DNA of 64,000 bases from Aulostomus chinensis (taxonomy: Eukaryota > Chordata > Actinopteri > Syngnathiformes > Aulostomidae). A program made the translations under genes and the position numbers. How positions within the stretch are numbered: the first letter of the stretch is position 1; the number at the start of each line of letters is the position of its first letter. The notes beneath the pieces are model-generated. The model was given only the letters and a program-made list of their open reading frames with translations, was not told where the DNA came from and ran no database searches. The stretch spans positions 17,191,501 through 17,255,500 of the forward strand of contig JBBMOA010000013.1 of the NCBI GenBank assembly GCA_037954235.1, given 5' to 3'. Positions 54,132-61,720 of this stretch are shown here, piece by piece.

Positions 54132-57100
54132 AAACACACACCCATGGAGGGGGAGCAGGACAGTCTAGTTGTCCAAGATTAGGTTTACAGGCACCTGTAC
54201 CTGCGCACGAGCTTGATTTTGGACCCGGGACAGTTTTAAATGATTATAATTAGTATTGCTATCAGCTCTGATCACGGTGCATCTGCTAGCATCTAGAATA
54301 AGTGGGTCTCTACTGTACTGCAGCAAGTAGGTGGTCAGTTTTTCAGTGCCGGTGTGTGAGGAGAAGCTCGTTTGGCACATCGTGCCCTCTGCCCCTCATC
54401 ATGATTTGCCTCGGTCTGCTGTTGATGCTGCACCCTTTTTTTCATCTCTCCATAAAGGCTGTGGAGAGACAAGGTGGGTGTTGTGTGTCGTCAGGTGAAG
54501 AGCCTTTTAAAAGGAGTCTGATGACAGAAACCTGTCTGGTGCTCCCTAGCAGAGGGATTATGAGTCAGATTTCCCTCTCGATGCTCAGCGCTCCTCTTAG
54601 CACTGACATCGCTAATGGGACTATTTTGTCAGTTTCATCCTGTCTTTGAATTGGGGAGGACAGAAGTAAACCACTTTCACAGTTTAATCTTTCATTTCGG
54701 TCAAAAGCTTTTACCCTCCAGGGTTTTTTAGTTTTATTTTGAGCAGAGGAAGAGTCTCATCATCTCTGCTTGATGCACATTCCTTCACCGGATGTTTGTT
54801 CGCAGCAAACATCAGACGCGGGTTGGAATGGCGATTCTAGCAAAAGCCGGATGGGTCGGCCTGGTTAAGCGTCTACGTTAACGCTTGCCAACTGGTCTTA
54901 TCTTTCAAAAACGCTGGTTGTATTACTTTGCTTGTATAATGTTAACAACTATTAAATACATCTGAATAATCCTCTAGATTACACAACATAGAGACGCTTT
55001 CTCTTCACCTTCACAGGGGATCGCTTAACAAAGGTTCACGTCATTCTCAAAAAGCTCGGACTTCTTGCGGCGTGGCTCTTTTGTTCTTGATATTTGGATT
55101 AGAGAGTGGACTTTTAGATCTCTGTGGGGTCTCTAACACAGCTGGATCCTGTCTCCACTTCATTGTGGGAGGGCCAGGTCAGGTTCAGTAGTCAACTGGA
55201 CCACGGCCAAGGATCTGTGGTCATGTCAGGCCAAAGTGAGGAATGTTTACCACTCTAATGACGTTTTGGCTGCCAGGACAACAATGCACTCAGATGAACA
55301 GATCATATCATGGCAAAAGAAAAATCACGCTATAAACACTGTAAATCCTTTGGCAAATAAGCTTTTCTGATAGCTCTTTTTCTATTAGGAGTCTTTGTAC
55401 ACGAGTTGCACCTCACCTGCAGCCTTGATTTAAAGGAAAACACATGCAAAATGATTTCTGCCTCACCTGTCAACAGGTTGAGCTAATGACTAAAAAAAAA
55501 AAACCACCACCCGACATACATTTGATGAAATCTTTGACATTCTTTGATGTACGAATGCTCATTTTCAAACTTCCTTTACTTGGGTAACTTTGATAAAAGT
55601 AATCGCTGCAGGCACTTCACCCCCGCACCATGCTGTTTGGTGGCTGCTAAATACTGACTGACTGCCTGAGGTGAATATTTGTTAAAAGTTGTGCTCTCAT
55701 TCCAGCAAAGTGTTGCTCTATACGCCTCAAAGAGAAGCAACACATTTCCTCTGGTTTTATCCAGTGGAAATCACAGATCTTGGCCCCCCTCGGGGGTTTC
55801 TGGCTCTGCCTCAAACACCGAGCGGCTCTTATGAGTTCAAATTCTGCTCTCAGCACATTTCTGTGACCCTTGAATCATTTTCGATAACAAAGTTGCTGGC
55901 CACTGCCACTGTCCAATATTCAAGTCCAAAAGATGTTCTGGTATTCTGTCTGATGGCTGCCATGCAGTCTGGCCACCCAAGGTGAAGTCACGGTGCTGGG
56001 CTCAGCCAGGCTTTTCATCAGAAGTCCTTGTAGTTAAAAAAAGAAAAAAAGTATGAACTTCTGCTACTGTGCAAGGCCGCTTTCTTGTTTCAACAGACGG
56101 GATTAAATTGCATGTGTTAATGAATGAAAGCATTTATGTTTCTGGTCACGTGCATGTAAAACTGTTCACATTTCAAAGCAATGTTTTAATCCTGCAAGAA
56201 AGCCTATTTTATGACAGCCACATGATCCACATCTGTGATTCCCTCTTGAGGAAGAACGTTTCAGGAACAGAGTGTTCTGGCTAAAGTCTGTTTGTCAGGC
56301 AAACAGTTACGCTTGCACAGACAGATGTAAAGTCACATTGGCTAAAAGGCACAAGTGAACACAGTTTCCTCTGAGCTAGAAAATGTCAAAAAATAATGCC
56401 ACTCGTAACCAGTTATTACCCCGCTTCTCTCTCCATGACATTCCTGAGAGTAACTGAATCATCCACAACGTAGACACAGCTTGGACAAAGACTGATGGCA
56501 GATCAAGATTTCAAAATCTCTTTGATAGCAACTGGATTGTAATTAATATTCTTTAAAAAAAAAAAAAAAAACCTGCCCAAACTTGGAAGCACAACATTCA
56601 ACAGTGAAGGCATTATGAGTAAGTGTAACAGGGCGGTGCGGAGAGCCTCTTGTGTAACGCGTAACAAAGCCCTGCCAGCAGGCATTGTTGGAAGTATGAT
56701 ACTGTAAACACTGAGTGCAATGAACACGAATGAGTCCACATCTATTCCATATAAGTTTAAAGAATAATCATATAATGAGGATGTGTTCAAACTATTGTCC
56801 CCAATGTTTGCAAGAATGCAAAAAACATTCTTTGGTCACCAACTTTACTAGCATTGGAAGCCAAAAAGGGAGTGTTTGCTGGTATCTGGTACCAAAAATC
56901 TGTCTGTGTTCGAAGTAAAATTGTAAAGTTCACAAGAACATTATTATGAGGTCATTATTAGACAGCTTCGTTAACCGTTAACTATGCATTAAGAGCCGTT
57001 AACTAAGTATTAACTAACCTTTATTAATATACCCTTATTGTAAAGCGTTGCTGCTCTAAATATTTGTCACTATCGAAGCCTCTCACGTGATTTGACGAAG

Positions 57101-59907
57101 CTGGATCATTGTTGCTAACTTCCTGTGGCAGCCACAAACAACCTTAAATGATCAATTTTCATCGAGAAGGGTGCTTAATTTGATAAACGGGTGGTCAGCT
57201 TTTACTTCCTGTGTCAGACACATTGCACTTTTGATGTTTTACGATTTCTTGACATGCCTCCATGGATTTTTATGACACCGTCTCAGTGGCGAGCACGGAG
57301 GGGTGTGAGGAGGAGGATGAGTGTGCTATATTCAGCGGATACCCCTGGTATTTGCAGGCAACTGATCATCTTCAGACTGACACGCCCAAACTATCATAAA
57401 TAAATAAAGAACATACTGTTCCCTCATTGAATGATGCAGCTCTACAGCAAAGGCAATATGTCTCCCAAAAGGTGGTGAATTAAGGAGCATCTAAGCGGCT
57501 GTTATGTTATGTAACAGACGGAAAAGCAGCAGGAATCCTTTAAAGTCTCAAAACAAGGTATATGTCATGTTTTATTCAGGTAAAAGTGTGGTCAGATCGG
57601 GGAAATCCCCCAAACAGTGACACGCGTAAGTTTTCCTGTCGAAACTGAGAAAACAAGGCTAGTTGAGGGCTGATCTTGTGTGCTATCAGCTCCATCATTT
57701 GCAGTTGTGGTACACGATTTTACGTCTTTTGTACTCACTGTACTCAGCCAGTATCTACAGTCGCTGAGAGATAAGAACAGCCTTTAAGAGGCACGGCACT
57801 GATCCAAGTTAAGTCAAGTAAATATTAACTTATTTGAATATTCTTTAGCAGCGCAGGCTCTTGAGTGATATGATAAATATCTGGTAATTCATCTTGCTGG
57901 AGATTACGAGGCTAACTGATAACTTTAGCAAACAATTTAAGCAAAGTACCAGATTTTTTTTTTTTTTCCAGAAGAGTGATAACTACTTAAATATTCTTTG
58001 ACAATACATAAGTTGTGTGTACTTTCTCTCAAATTTGATTGCTAAATCAAAGCTAACTTGTACCTGACATCGTTTGACTTCGCCGTGAAATATGATTAAA
58101 ACATGGCACACCGACGACAGTATGTTCATTTCAAAATAAAAGACGTCAAACAGAAAATAAAAGTAAAGAACCGTTAAAACTGTGTTCAGCTATAATATGA
58201 AGATCTCTTATGGTAACAACCATGACACAAAAATACACCTGTCTTTATCGCCGAATGATCAGATCGTTATCACACGACCTACAAACACCTGACGTAACTG
58301 TCATGGCTCTGTCGCACCTGTCTCCTCCGTGAAGTGTGACATCTAAAGGTGTCTTTTTAGGGTTATAATCAGCTTTTTGTTTTCGAGTGAATCCATGTTA
58401 TTCTGCTCCAAGTGAGCGCTGTCCTGTCATTTTTGGCACAAACGCTGCAGTTCGGCGACAGTCAAAAACTGGAAACGCAGTAACTGTTAATTTGAGGCCT
58501 AAGTCATTCGACGGGGAGCTGCCAAACCAAATATCCAACTGGCAGCAACATTTTAGCAGGACATTCTTTTTTTCTCTTTTTTTTTTTTTCCTCGCAAACA
58601 CACTCTGAGGTGAGCTGCCAAAAAAACGGTTTAATAAACACTATTTGGAAACAACAGAGGAGCCGTCAGGCCAGTTTTAATTGACCTGTAGCAGTAAAAA
58701 ATAATGTTTAATTGAATCAATATGCTAGAGAGCAGTTGTATAAGAAGTATAAATTGTGTTTGCAAGGTGTTCTTTTTAAGGTGAAAACTTGTTTACCTCT
58801 TTTTTTCTGCACATGGTGTTTTGTTGATTTGAAGTAAACATCTCTTCAGTGAGACTATCAGTGGAGTTTCAACTGGATTTGACTTGCATCTAAGAACAGC
58901 TGTTGGACCCTGACTGTATAAACACTAACAATTGACCTTAAAGTTTCTCTGTTAATAATTCGTTAGCAGTTCATGGACCCTTGCAGGTAATCAACACCTC
59001 ATTGTACAGTTATGTTATGTAACATATCAAATATGCAGCACAATAGACGTGACGACAGAAATGGACACCAGCAGCTGCATCATTGTTTACTCTCGTTGGC
59101 ACACGTTTTCTCACATTTTTCTCTATGAATGTAAGATTTATGAATTTAAGATTTGAAATAATGCAACCAAATCTCAAGAAGTGTTTTCTAAATTCTGATG
59201 GAACTGATAAGGAGCTTTCACACAGCTGTGTCTGCGATTCTGAAACATCATCACAATGAGCTCTCTAGTCCCAACCTATACTTAATCCGTGACGCTAAGC
59301 ACTTATGTCAGCCTTTTTAGAAAAACTGCTGATCCAAGAAACCAGATTACTCTCCGTGAACCATCTGCTTCATCTAAATAAAATGTTTCATATTGTGATG
59401 AGAAGCAATAAGATGTGAGAAGGTGGAACTAAATGTCCCGAGAGCAATGGAGGTAAACTTTTCCTTAGAGTTCAAATACAAACTTTCATCCTATCAAATG
59501 TGCAGCATGTATATGTAGTTATTAGCTTAACAGCTAAACACGTCAGGTTAAAAGCAGTTGACCAACCTGTGAAAGAAGAGCAGTATGGAGAGCATGGTCT
59601 GGTCAATGTTGCTGTTGCAGATCCCCTCATTGAGCAGGAAGCAGGGGTCCCTCACCACCGACTCCAGGGAGTCCTGCCTCATGATGTTGTTCAGCTTGTC
59701 AGTGTTCAGGTTCTGGTACATCAGCTGGTTGCGAAGCTGGCGGAAGTGACTGACACTGGGGCTAGTTGGGCTTCCTGGCAGGCCCCCTGTAGTACCAAGG
59801 CCTTGTGATGGACTGCTGGACATGGAGTCATCACATCCATTAGCCAGGTCCAAGCAGCAACTGCAGCAGTCCAGGCCGATGGGAGAGCGACAGTCATCCT
59901 CTGACAT
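30049..59907 (-). CDS. tsc22d3: TSC22 domain family protein 3, long isoform (L-GILZ), spliced CDS across a 28.8-kb intron
   Basis: Join of 59907-59567, 30788-30737 and 30318-30049 gives 220 aa (human long form 200 aa). The first 113 residues come from a distal first exon. Residue 114 (Ser) is split AG|C across the junction, exactly as in the short form, and residues 115-220 are identical to the short isoform. Seen: a Cys-rich N-terminus (C6, C14, C15, C17, C18), then NLNTDKLNNIMRQDSLE and NIDQTMLSILLFFH, which match the human long-isoform N-terminus as I remember it. In mammals L-GILZ shares the zipper functions and has been tied to Ras/MDM2-p53 control; that is family knowledge and is not visible here. 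Separate promoters imply independent regulation of the two N-termini. Confidence 0.93.
30319..30736 (-). other. tsc22d3: Intron 2 of tsc22d3 (418 nt)
   Basis: GT (gtaagc) to AG (catgtcag). It holds a full consensus glucocorticoid response element at 30662-30676, only about 60 nt past the exon 2 donor. No other coding content is seen. Confidence 0.9.
30662..30676. promoter_or_regulatory. Consensus glucocorticoid response element in intron 2
   Basis: GGAACAtttTGTCCT is a full match to RGAACAnnnTGTYCY, with both half-sites keeping the G and C contacts. It sits in the 418-nt intron 2, 0.67 kb inside the gene from the short ATG. Confidence 0.6.
30737..30788 (-). CDS. tsc22d3: Shared 52-nt internal exon of tsc22d3
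   Basis: Acceptor cttcttctgcag ends at 30789 and donor gtaagc starts at 30736. The single leading C completes the Ser codon begun in either first exon. The remaining 17 codons read ASGASVVAIDNKIEQAM, the linker that precedes the TSC box throughout the TSC22 family. The exon is too short to stand out as an ORF and was found by joining flanking frames. A purine-rich (AGA)n-like run on the plus strand at 30793-30819 forms its polypyrimidine tract. Confidence 0.95.
30789..31206 (-). other. tsc22d3: Intron 1 of the short tsc22d3 isoform (418 nt)
   Basis: GT (gtaaat) to AG (ctgcag), with a long CT-rich polypyrimidine tract. No coding content is seen. This segment also forms the 3' end of the 28.8-kb intron of the long form. 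Confidence 0.9.
31207..31331 (-). CDS. tsc22d3: Proximal alternative first coding exon of tsc22d3 (short GILZ specific)
   Basis: 125 nt give 41 codons plus AG, followed by the donor gtaaat (31206-31201). The frame is open upstream of the ATG at 31331, but no in-frame or out-of-frame ATG occurs in the roughly 160 nt before it. The annotated Met is therefore the natural start, and it matches the family start (human also begins Met, then a short polar stretch, before TPMEVAVYQLHNFS). The intron to exon 2 is only 418 nt, unlike the 28.8 kb crossed by the long form. Confidence 0.94.
31332..31560 (-). promoter_or_regulatory. tsc22d3: Proximal promoter and 5' leader of short GILZ
   Basis: Upstream of the short start codon is an ATG-free leader of about 160 nt. 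Before it, on the minus strand, comes a weak TATA-like cattcatatag (plus 31520-31530), and about 10 nt further upstream a fused E-box/CRE. The region is locally richer in G+C and CpG than its surroundings. The transcription start is inferred to lie near 31495. Confidence 0.6.
31538..31549. promoter_or_regulatory. Overlapping E-box (CACGTG) and CRE (TGACGTCA)
   Basis: The string CACGTGACGTCA contains a palindromic E-box at 31538-31543 and a perfect palindromic cAMP response element at 31542-31549, sharing two bases. It lies just upstream of the TATA-like sequence of the short promoter. CREB/ATF and bHLH-ZIP (USF/MYC-type) factors bind such sites, and because the two overlap they may compete. 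Motifs are seen; function is inferred. Confidence 0.65.
32606..32620 (+). promoter_or_regulatory. FOXO element abutting a GRE half-site
   Basis: TTGTTTAC (32606-32613) matches the FOXO/DAF-16 binding element exactly, and one base later TGTTCT (32615-32620) is a perfect GR half-site. The pair is 1.28 kb upstream of the short start codon. FOXO3 and GR act together on the mammalian GILZ promoter (known); use of this pair is inferred. Confidence 0.4.
34319..34380. repeat. (TA/TG)n compound microsatellite
   Basis: Alternating TATA and TGTA units, 62 bp, near-palindromic. Confidence 0.9.
34491..34536 (+). repeat. 12-bp tandem repeat (agcacaacagct), about 3.8 copies
   Basis: Units at 34491, 34503, 34515 and 34527. 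The period is a multiple of three, so an open plus-strand frame reads QQLA repeats across it. Confidence 0.9.
36372..36393. repeat. (AC)n microsatellite
   Basis: Short uninterrupted CA tract. Confidence 0.9.
36883..36897. promoter_or_regulatory. Near-consensus GRE, 5.5 kb upstream of short GILZ
   Basis: AGAACAaaaTGTCAC has one perfect half-site and a second half-site with a single mismatch (C to A at the fifth base). One-mismatch sites are expected a few times by chance in 64 kb, so this is only a candidate. Confidence 0.35.
37199..37258. repeat. (AT)30 microsatellite
   Basis: Perfect 60-bp AT tract within the long first intron. It is self-complementary and able to extrude as a cruciform. 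Confidence 0.97.
39567..39581. promoter_or_regulatory. Near-consensus GRE, 8.2 kb upstream of short GILZ
   Basis: AGAACAtggTGTACA pairs a perfect half-site with TGTACA, a degenerate half-site tolerated in some steroid-receptor elements. Candidate only. Confidence 0.3.
42738..42763. repeat. (CGCA)n microsatellite
   Basis: Six CGCA units, followed by a CA-rich stretch to about 42800. Confidence 0.9.
43140..43222. repeat. (TG)41 microsatellite
   Basis: Uninterrupted 83-bp tract, the longest pure TG run in the window, inside the long first intron. Confidence 0.97.
44397..44423. repeat. (CTC)9 microsatellite
   Basis: Pure pyrimidine trinucleotide tract; the poly-Gly frame on the minus strand is an artefact of it. 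Confidence 0.9.
46485..46590. repeat. (GT)28 plus imperfect GT/GC tract
   Basis: Pure GT to 46540, then GTGCACGTGTGTG... and GTGCGTGCGCGCACGTGTG to 46590. Confidence 0.95.
47200..47320. repeat. Probable dispersed teleost repeat fragment (TTTATTTAACCAGG type)
   Basis: TTAACCTTTATTTAACCAGGTAAG, followed by a CACAAGGGTGAC..GCCAAGAGGTCAGCAGCA-like stretch, is a sequence recurring in fish genomes. Family not assigned. Confidence 0.45.
47367..47394. repeat. Poly-T tract (about 28)
   Basis: Homopolymer just 3' of the TTTATTTAACCAGG-type repeat; it may be that element's tail. Confidence 0.9.
48549..48601. repeat. (TC)n-rich pyrimidine tract
   Basis: Imperfect CT/TC repeats with TGTC interruptions. 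Confidence 0.9.
50262..50311. repeat. (GT)25 microsatellite
   Basis: Uninterrupted 50-bp tract. Confidence 0.97.
52136..52167. repeat. (TG)n microsatellite
   Basis: About 32 bp, uninterrupted. Confidence 0.95.
54076..54127. repeat. (CA)26 microsatellite
   Basis: Uninterrupted CA tract on the plus strand. Confidence 0.97.
56264..56278. promoter_or_regulatory. Consensus glucocorticoid response element in the long first intron
   Basis: GGAACAgagTGTTCT differs from the perfect palindrome AGAACAnnnTGTTCT by one permitted purine change. It lies 3.3 kb into the L-GILZ first intron and 25 kb upstream of the short promoter. Confidence 0.65.
57408..57422. promoter_or_regulatory. Consensus glucocorticoid response element in the long first intron
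   Basis: AGAACAtacTGTTCC is a full match to RGAACAnnnTGTYCY. It is 1.14 kb from the site at 56264 and 2.1 kb inside the L-GILZ first intron. Confidence 0.65.
59567..59907 (-). CDS. tsc22d3: Distal alternative first coding exon of tsc22d3 (L-GILZ specific)
   Basis: 341 nt encode 113 codons plus two bases (AG). The ATG is at 59907-59905 in a good context (G at -3). The exon ends CTC TTC TTT CAC AG and is followed by the donor gttggt at 59566-59561. Read past the donor, the frame continues only a few codons (RLVNCF) to a stop, so splicing is required. The middle (roughly residues 25-50) is a low-complexity Ser/Gly/Pro/Thr stretch that is longer than in human; the ends are strongly conserved. 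The donor is GT but not a strong consensus (gttggt rather than gtaagt). Confidence 0.93.
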
Positions 59908-60400
59908 CTCGGAGGGACAGGTGGATCAAGACTCCCAGGAGAAGAAGAGCTGGTGTGGCGGTCTCAGGCTTAGATGTATGAATGAAAATAAAAGATAAAA
60001 GAGTCAGTATCTGGGTGTGTTCCTCAGCTCTGACAGAGATACAAAAAGGTAGTCTGGTTCTGGTGTACCGCCACGTCTCTAGTCCAGGGCCAACGGGGCT
60101 AAACGGCAGGTTGAGTTCCTCCTTGAGAAGTGCAGTCACGCTGGGCCACTATGCCTGTTTCTATCCCTGAGTTCCCCCTCCTGTGGCTCTGCTGCGTTTA
60201 GCCTTTTGTTCGGGGCCGACGCTGCTGCAGTGTATTGCTACTGTGGCAAGAGAAACCGTGATCGCCCCCCCCCAAACACACACACAAATACACACTCACA
60301 CCGATTCAGCAGGAGTGTGCCTGAAAGCAAAACCCAGAAGCTGCTTGCTGCCTATCACTTTTTTCCCTGCACTTTTTTTCTTTAGTTGGCGTGCCTAGAG
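59908..60400 (-). other. tsc22d3: Inferred 5' leader of the L-GILZ transcript
   Basis: No ATG occurs on the minus strand anywhere in this roughly 490-nt stretch, which fits an untranslated leader feeding the ATG at 59907. A CA/C-rich low-complexity run sits at 60265-60301 (plus strand). An unspliced leader is assumed; a small 5' intron cannot be excluded. Confidence 0.5.
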
Positions 60401-60410
60401 ACAGAGGGAG

Positions 60411-60515
60411 GGAGCTAAAAGGGAAGGAGGAGGACAGAGAGGGCGGGGAAACCCTTGTGATTGGTAAAACTGTCACTGGTTACATGCTCTGGGCCCTCCT
60501 CTTTTATTTCTCAGC
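60411..60515 (-). promoter_or_regulatory. tsc22d3: Probable core promoter of L-GILZ
   Basis: In minus-strand order: AATAAAAG-type A-rich run (about 60505), CCAAT box in ACCAATCAC (ATTGG on plus at 60460-60464), GC box CCCCGCCC (plus GGGCGGGG 60441-60448), then a TATA-like CTTTTAG (plus 60414-60422). The order CCAAT, GC box, A/T element over about 50 nt suits a start near 60390. This is inferred from motifs only. Confidence 0.5.
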
Positions 60516-60845
60516 TTGGACGTACACACATTAAGAGGAAGGGAAAGAGAGGGAGGGAACCTTCAGAGCATGCTTAAAACGTGCCATTCTTGCAGCTCCA
60601 CCCTGCCATGCTGACAGCACAAGGAGTGGCTGAGTGAGGTAGGCTGCAGGAACGCACATAAAGACACAAGAACTGGACTGAGGAATGCTGAGTGGTGAAA
60701 CGATGGGAGAAGAACTCAATCCAGAATCTGTTCTCCTCATTTCGTCTCTTTTAATTCATGAATTATATTTTCAGAGAGTACAAGAGACTGTAGGATGGTG
60801 AATAAACTGGAAAGAGCCAACTCTCAACCTGTGTCACTGCAGTAG

Positions 60846-61260
60846 TCCATCCATCCTCCACCATTTATCCAGTCAGGTCATGGTGGTCGTAGTTCCAGCA
60901 GGGAGCTCCAAACTTCCCTTTTCCCCAGCTGCATCAACCAGCTCTGACTGGGGGATCCCAAGACAGCATGGAGGTATAATCTGTTCACCTGGTCCTCAGA
61001 CACCTGCCCCCACCTCCCACCCCGGGCCGGGCGTCCTTCCAGCTGGACCTGCATGGAGCACATCACCAGGGGCAGGACCAGGTGGCATCCTAAATAGATG
61101 CCTGAACCACCTCAACTAGCTTATGTTGACATAAAGGAGCAACAACTCCTGCACGCTCCTGAGGCCATTCTGCCTCTTGTAGCTGCCATCTTGTGCTTCA
61201 GTCATGACCCATATTTCCTGATCGTCGATGAGAGCAGGGGCAAAAAGCGACAGGCGGAAC
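60846..61260 (-). mobile_element. Decayed non-LTR retrotransposon (LINE) fragment
   Basis: The plus strand reads like the antisense of a common fish LINE reverse-transcriptase 3' region: an ATCC-rich edge, CAGGTCATGGTGG, GGGGGATCCCAAG, CAGCTGGACCTGCATGGA, then CCTGAACCACCTCAACTAG and CAGTCATGACCCA. It is recognised from memory of this repeat; the clade (L2/Rex-like or RTE-like) is not assigned. Stops and indels break every frame. It ends about 350 bp upstream of the inferred L-GILZ promoter. Confidence 0.6.
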
Positions 61261-61399
61261 GAGAACTTTGTCTTCTCATCATTGTAGGCCTTTGCAAAAC
61301 AGGCTCATGTGTGGTTGCAGATATGGAGGGCAGCATTTGTATCATTCAATGGTAAGCTTTCAAAGAACTCATGCCAAGCCAACTTTCAGCCCTTGGAAC

Positions 61400-61720
61400 T
61401 TCAGTGCGAAGTTCCAGGCTGTGTGTGGCGGGAGCCTTTGGAACCTTGGAATCTGAGAGACACATACACTGTGGCGCAAATATCACTTCCTGCATTGACT
61501 AGATGGTGTAAGAGAATGCTTCAAATGTAAGACAACAGTGTGATTTTGATGCAAATCACATAATGTTCATTGCATTAGGCTTACTTCCTGTAACCATCAG
61601 GTGGCGCTATGACTTAGATGTTAATTCAGATGTCTTTAGGCTGGAACTCATCAACCTGTGACCATGGGGAGTTCAGTTGCAAGACTATGATGTTCTTTGG
61701 TGAAATTTCACAATTGAACG
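61400..61720. repeat. Degenerate dispersed teleost repeat (GTGGCGCTATGAC type)
   Basis: The pieces CTTCCTG..CAGGTGGCGCTATGAC, AGATGTCTTTAGGCTGGAACTCATC and CAACCTGTGA resemble a repeat often seen in fish DNA. No termini are resolved and there is no coding capacity. Confidence 0.4.

Larger units (their letters stand above)
43223..59566. other. tsc22d3 long first intron, distal part
   Basis: Microsatellite-dense non-coding DNA with one dispersed-repeat fragment near 47.2 kb. The last 3.6 kb before the L-GILZ exon carry two consensus GREs (56264, 57408) and two FOXO elements TTGTTTAC (58789-58796, 59083-59090). No additional exon was recognised. Confidence 0.6.

Noticed and set aside
61098..61530. 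Overlapping plus-strand frames upstream of L-GILZ
   Set aside because: They coincide with the degraded LINE and the GTGGCGCTATGAC-type repeat, so are not a host gene.
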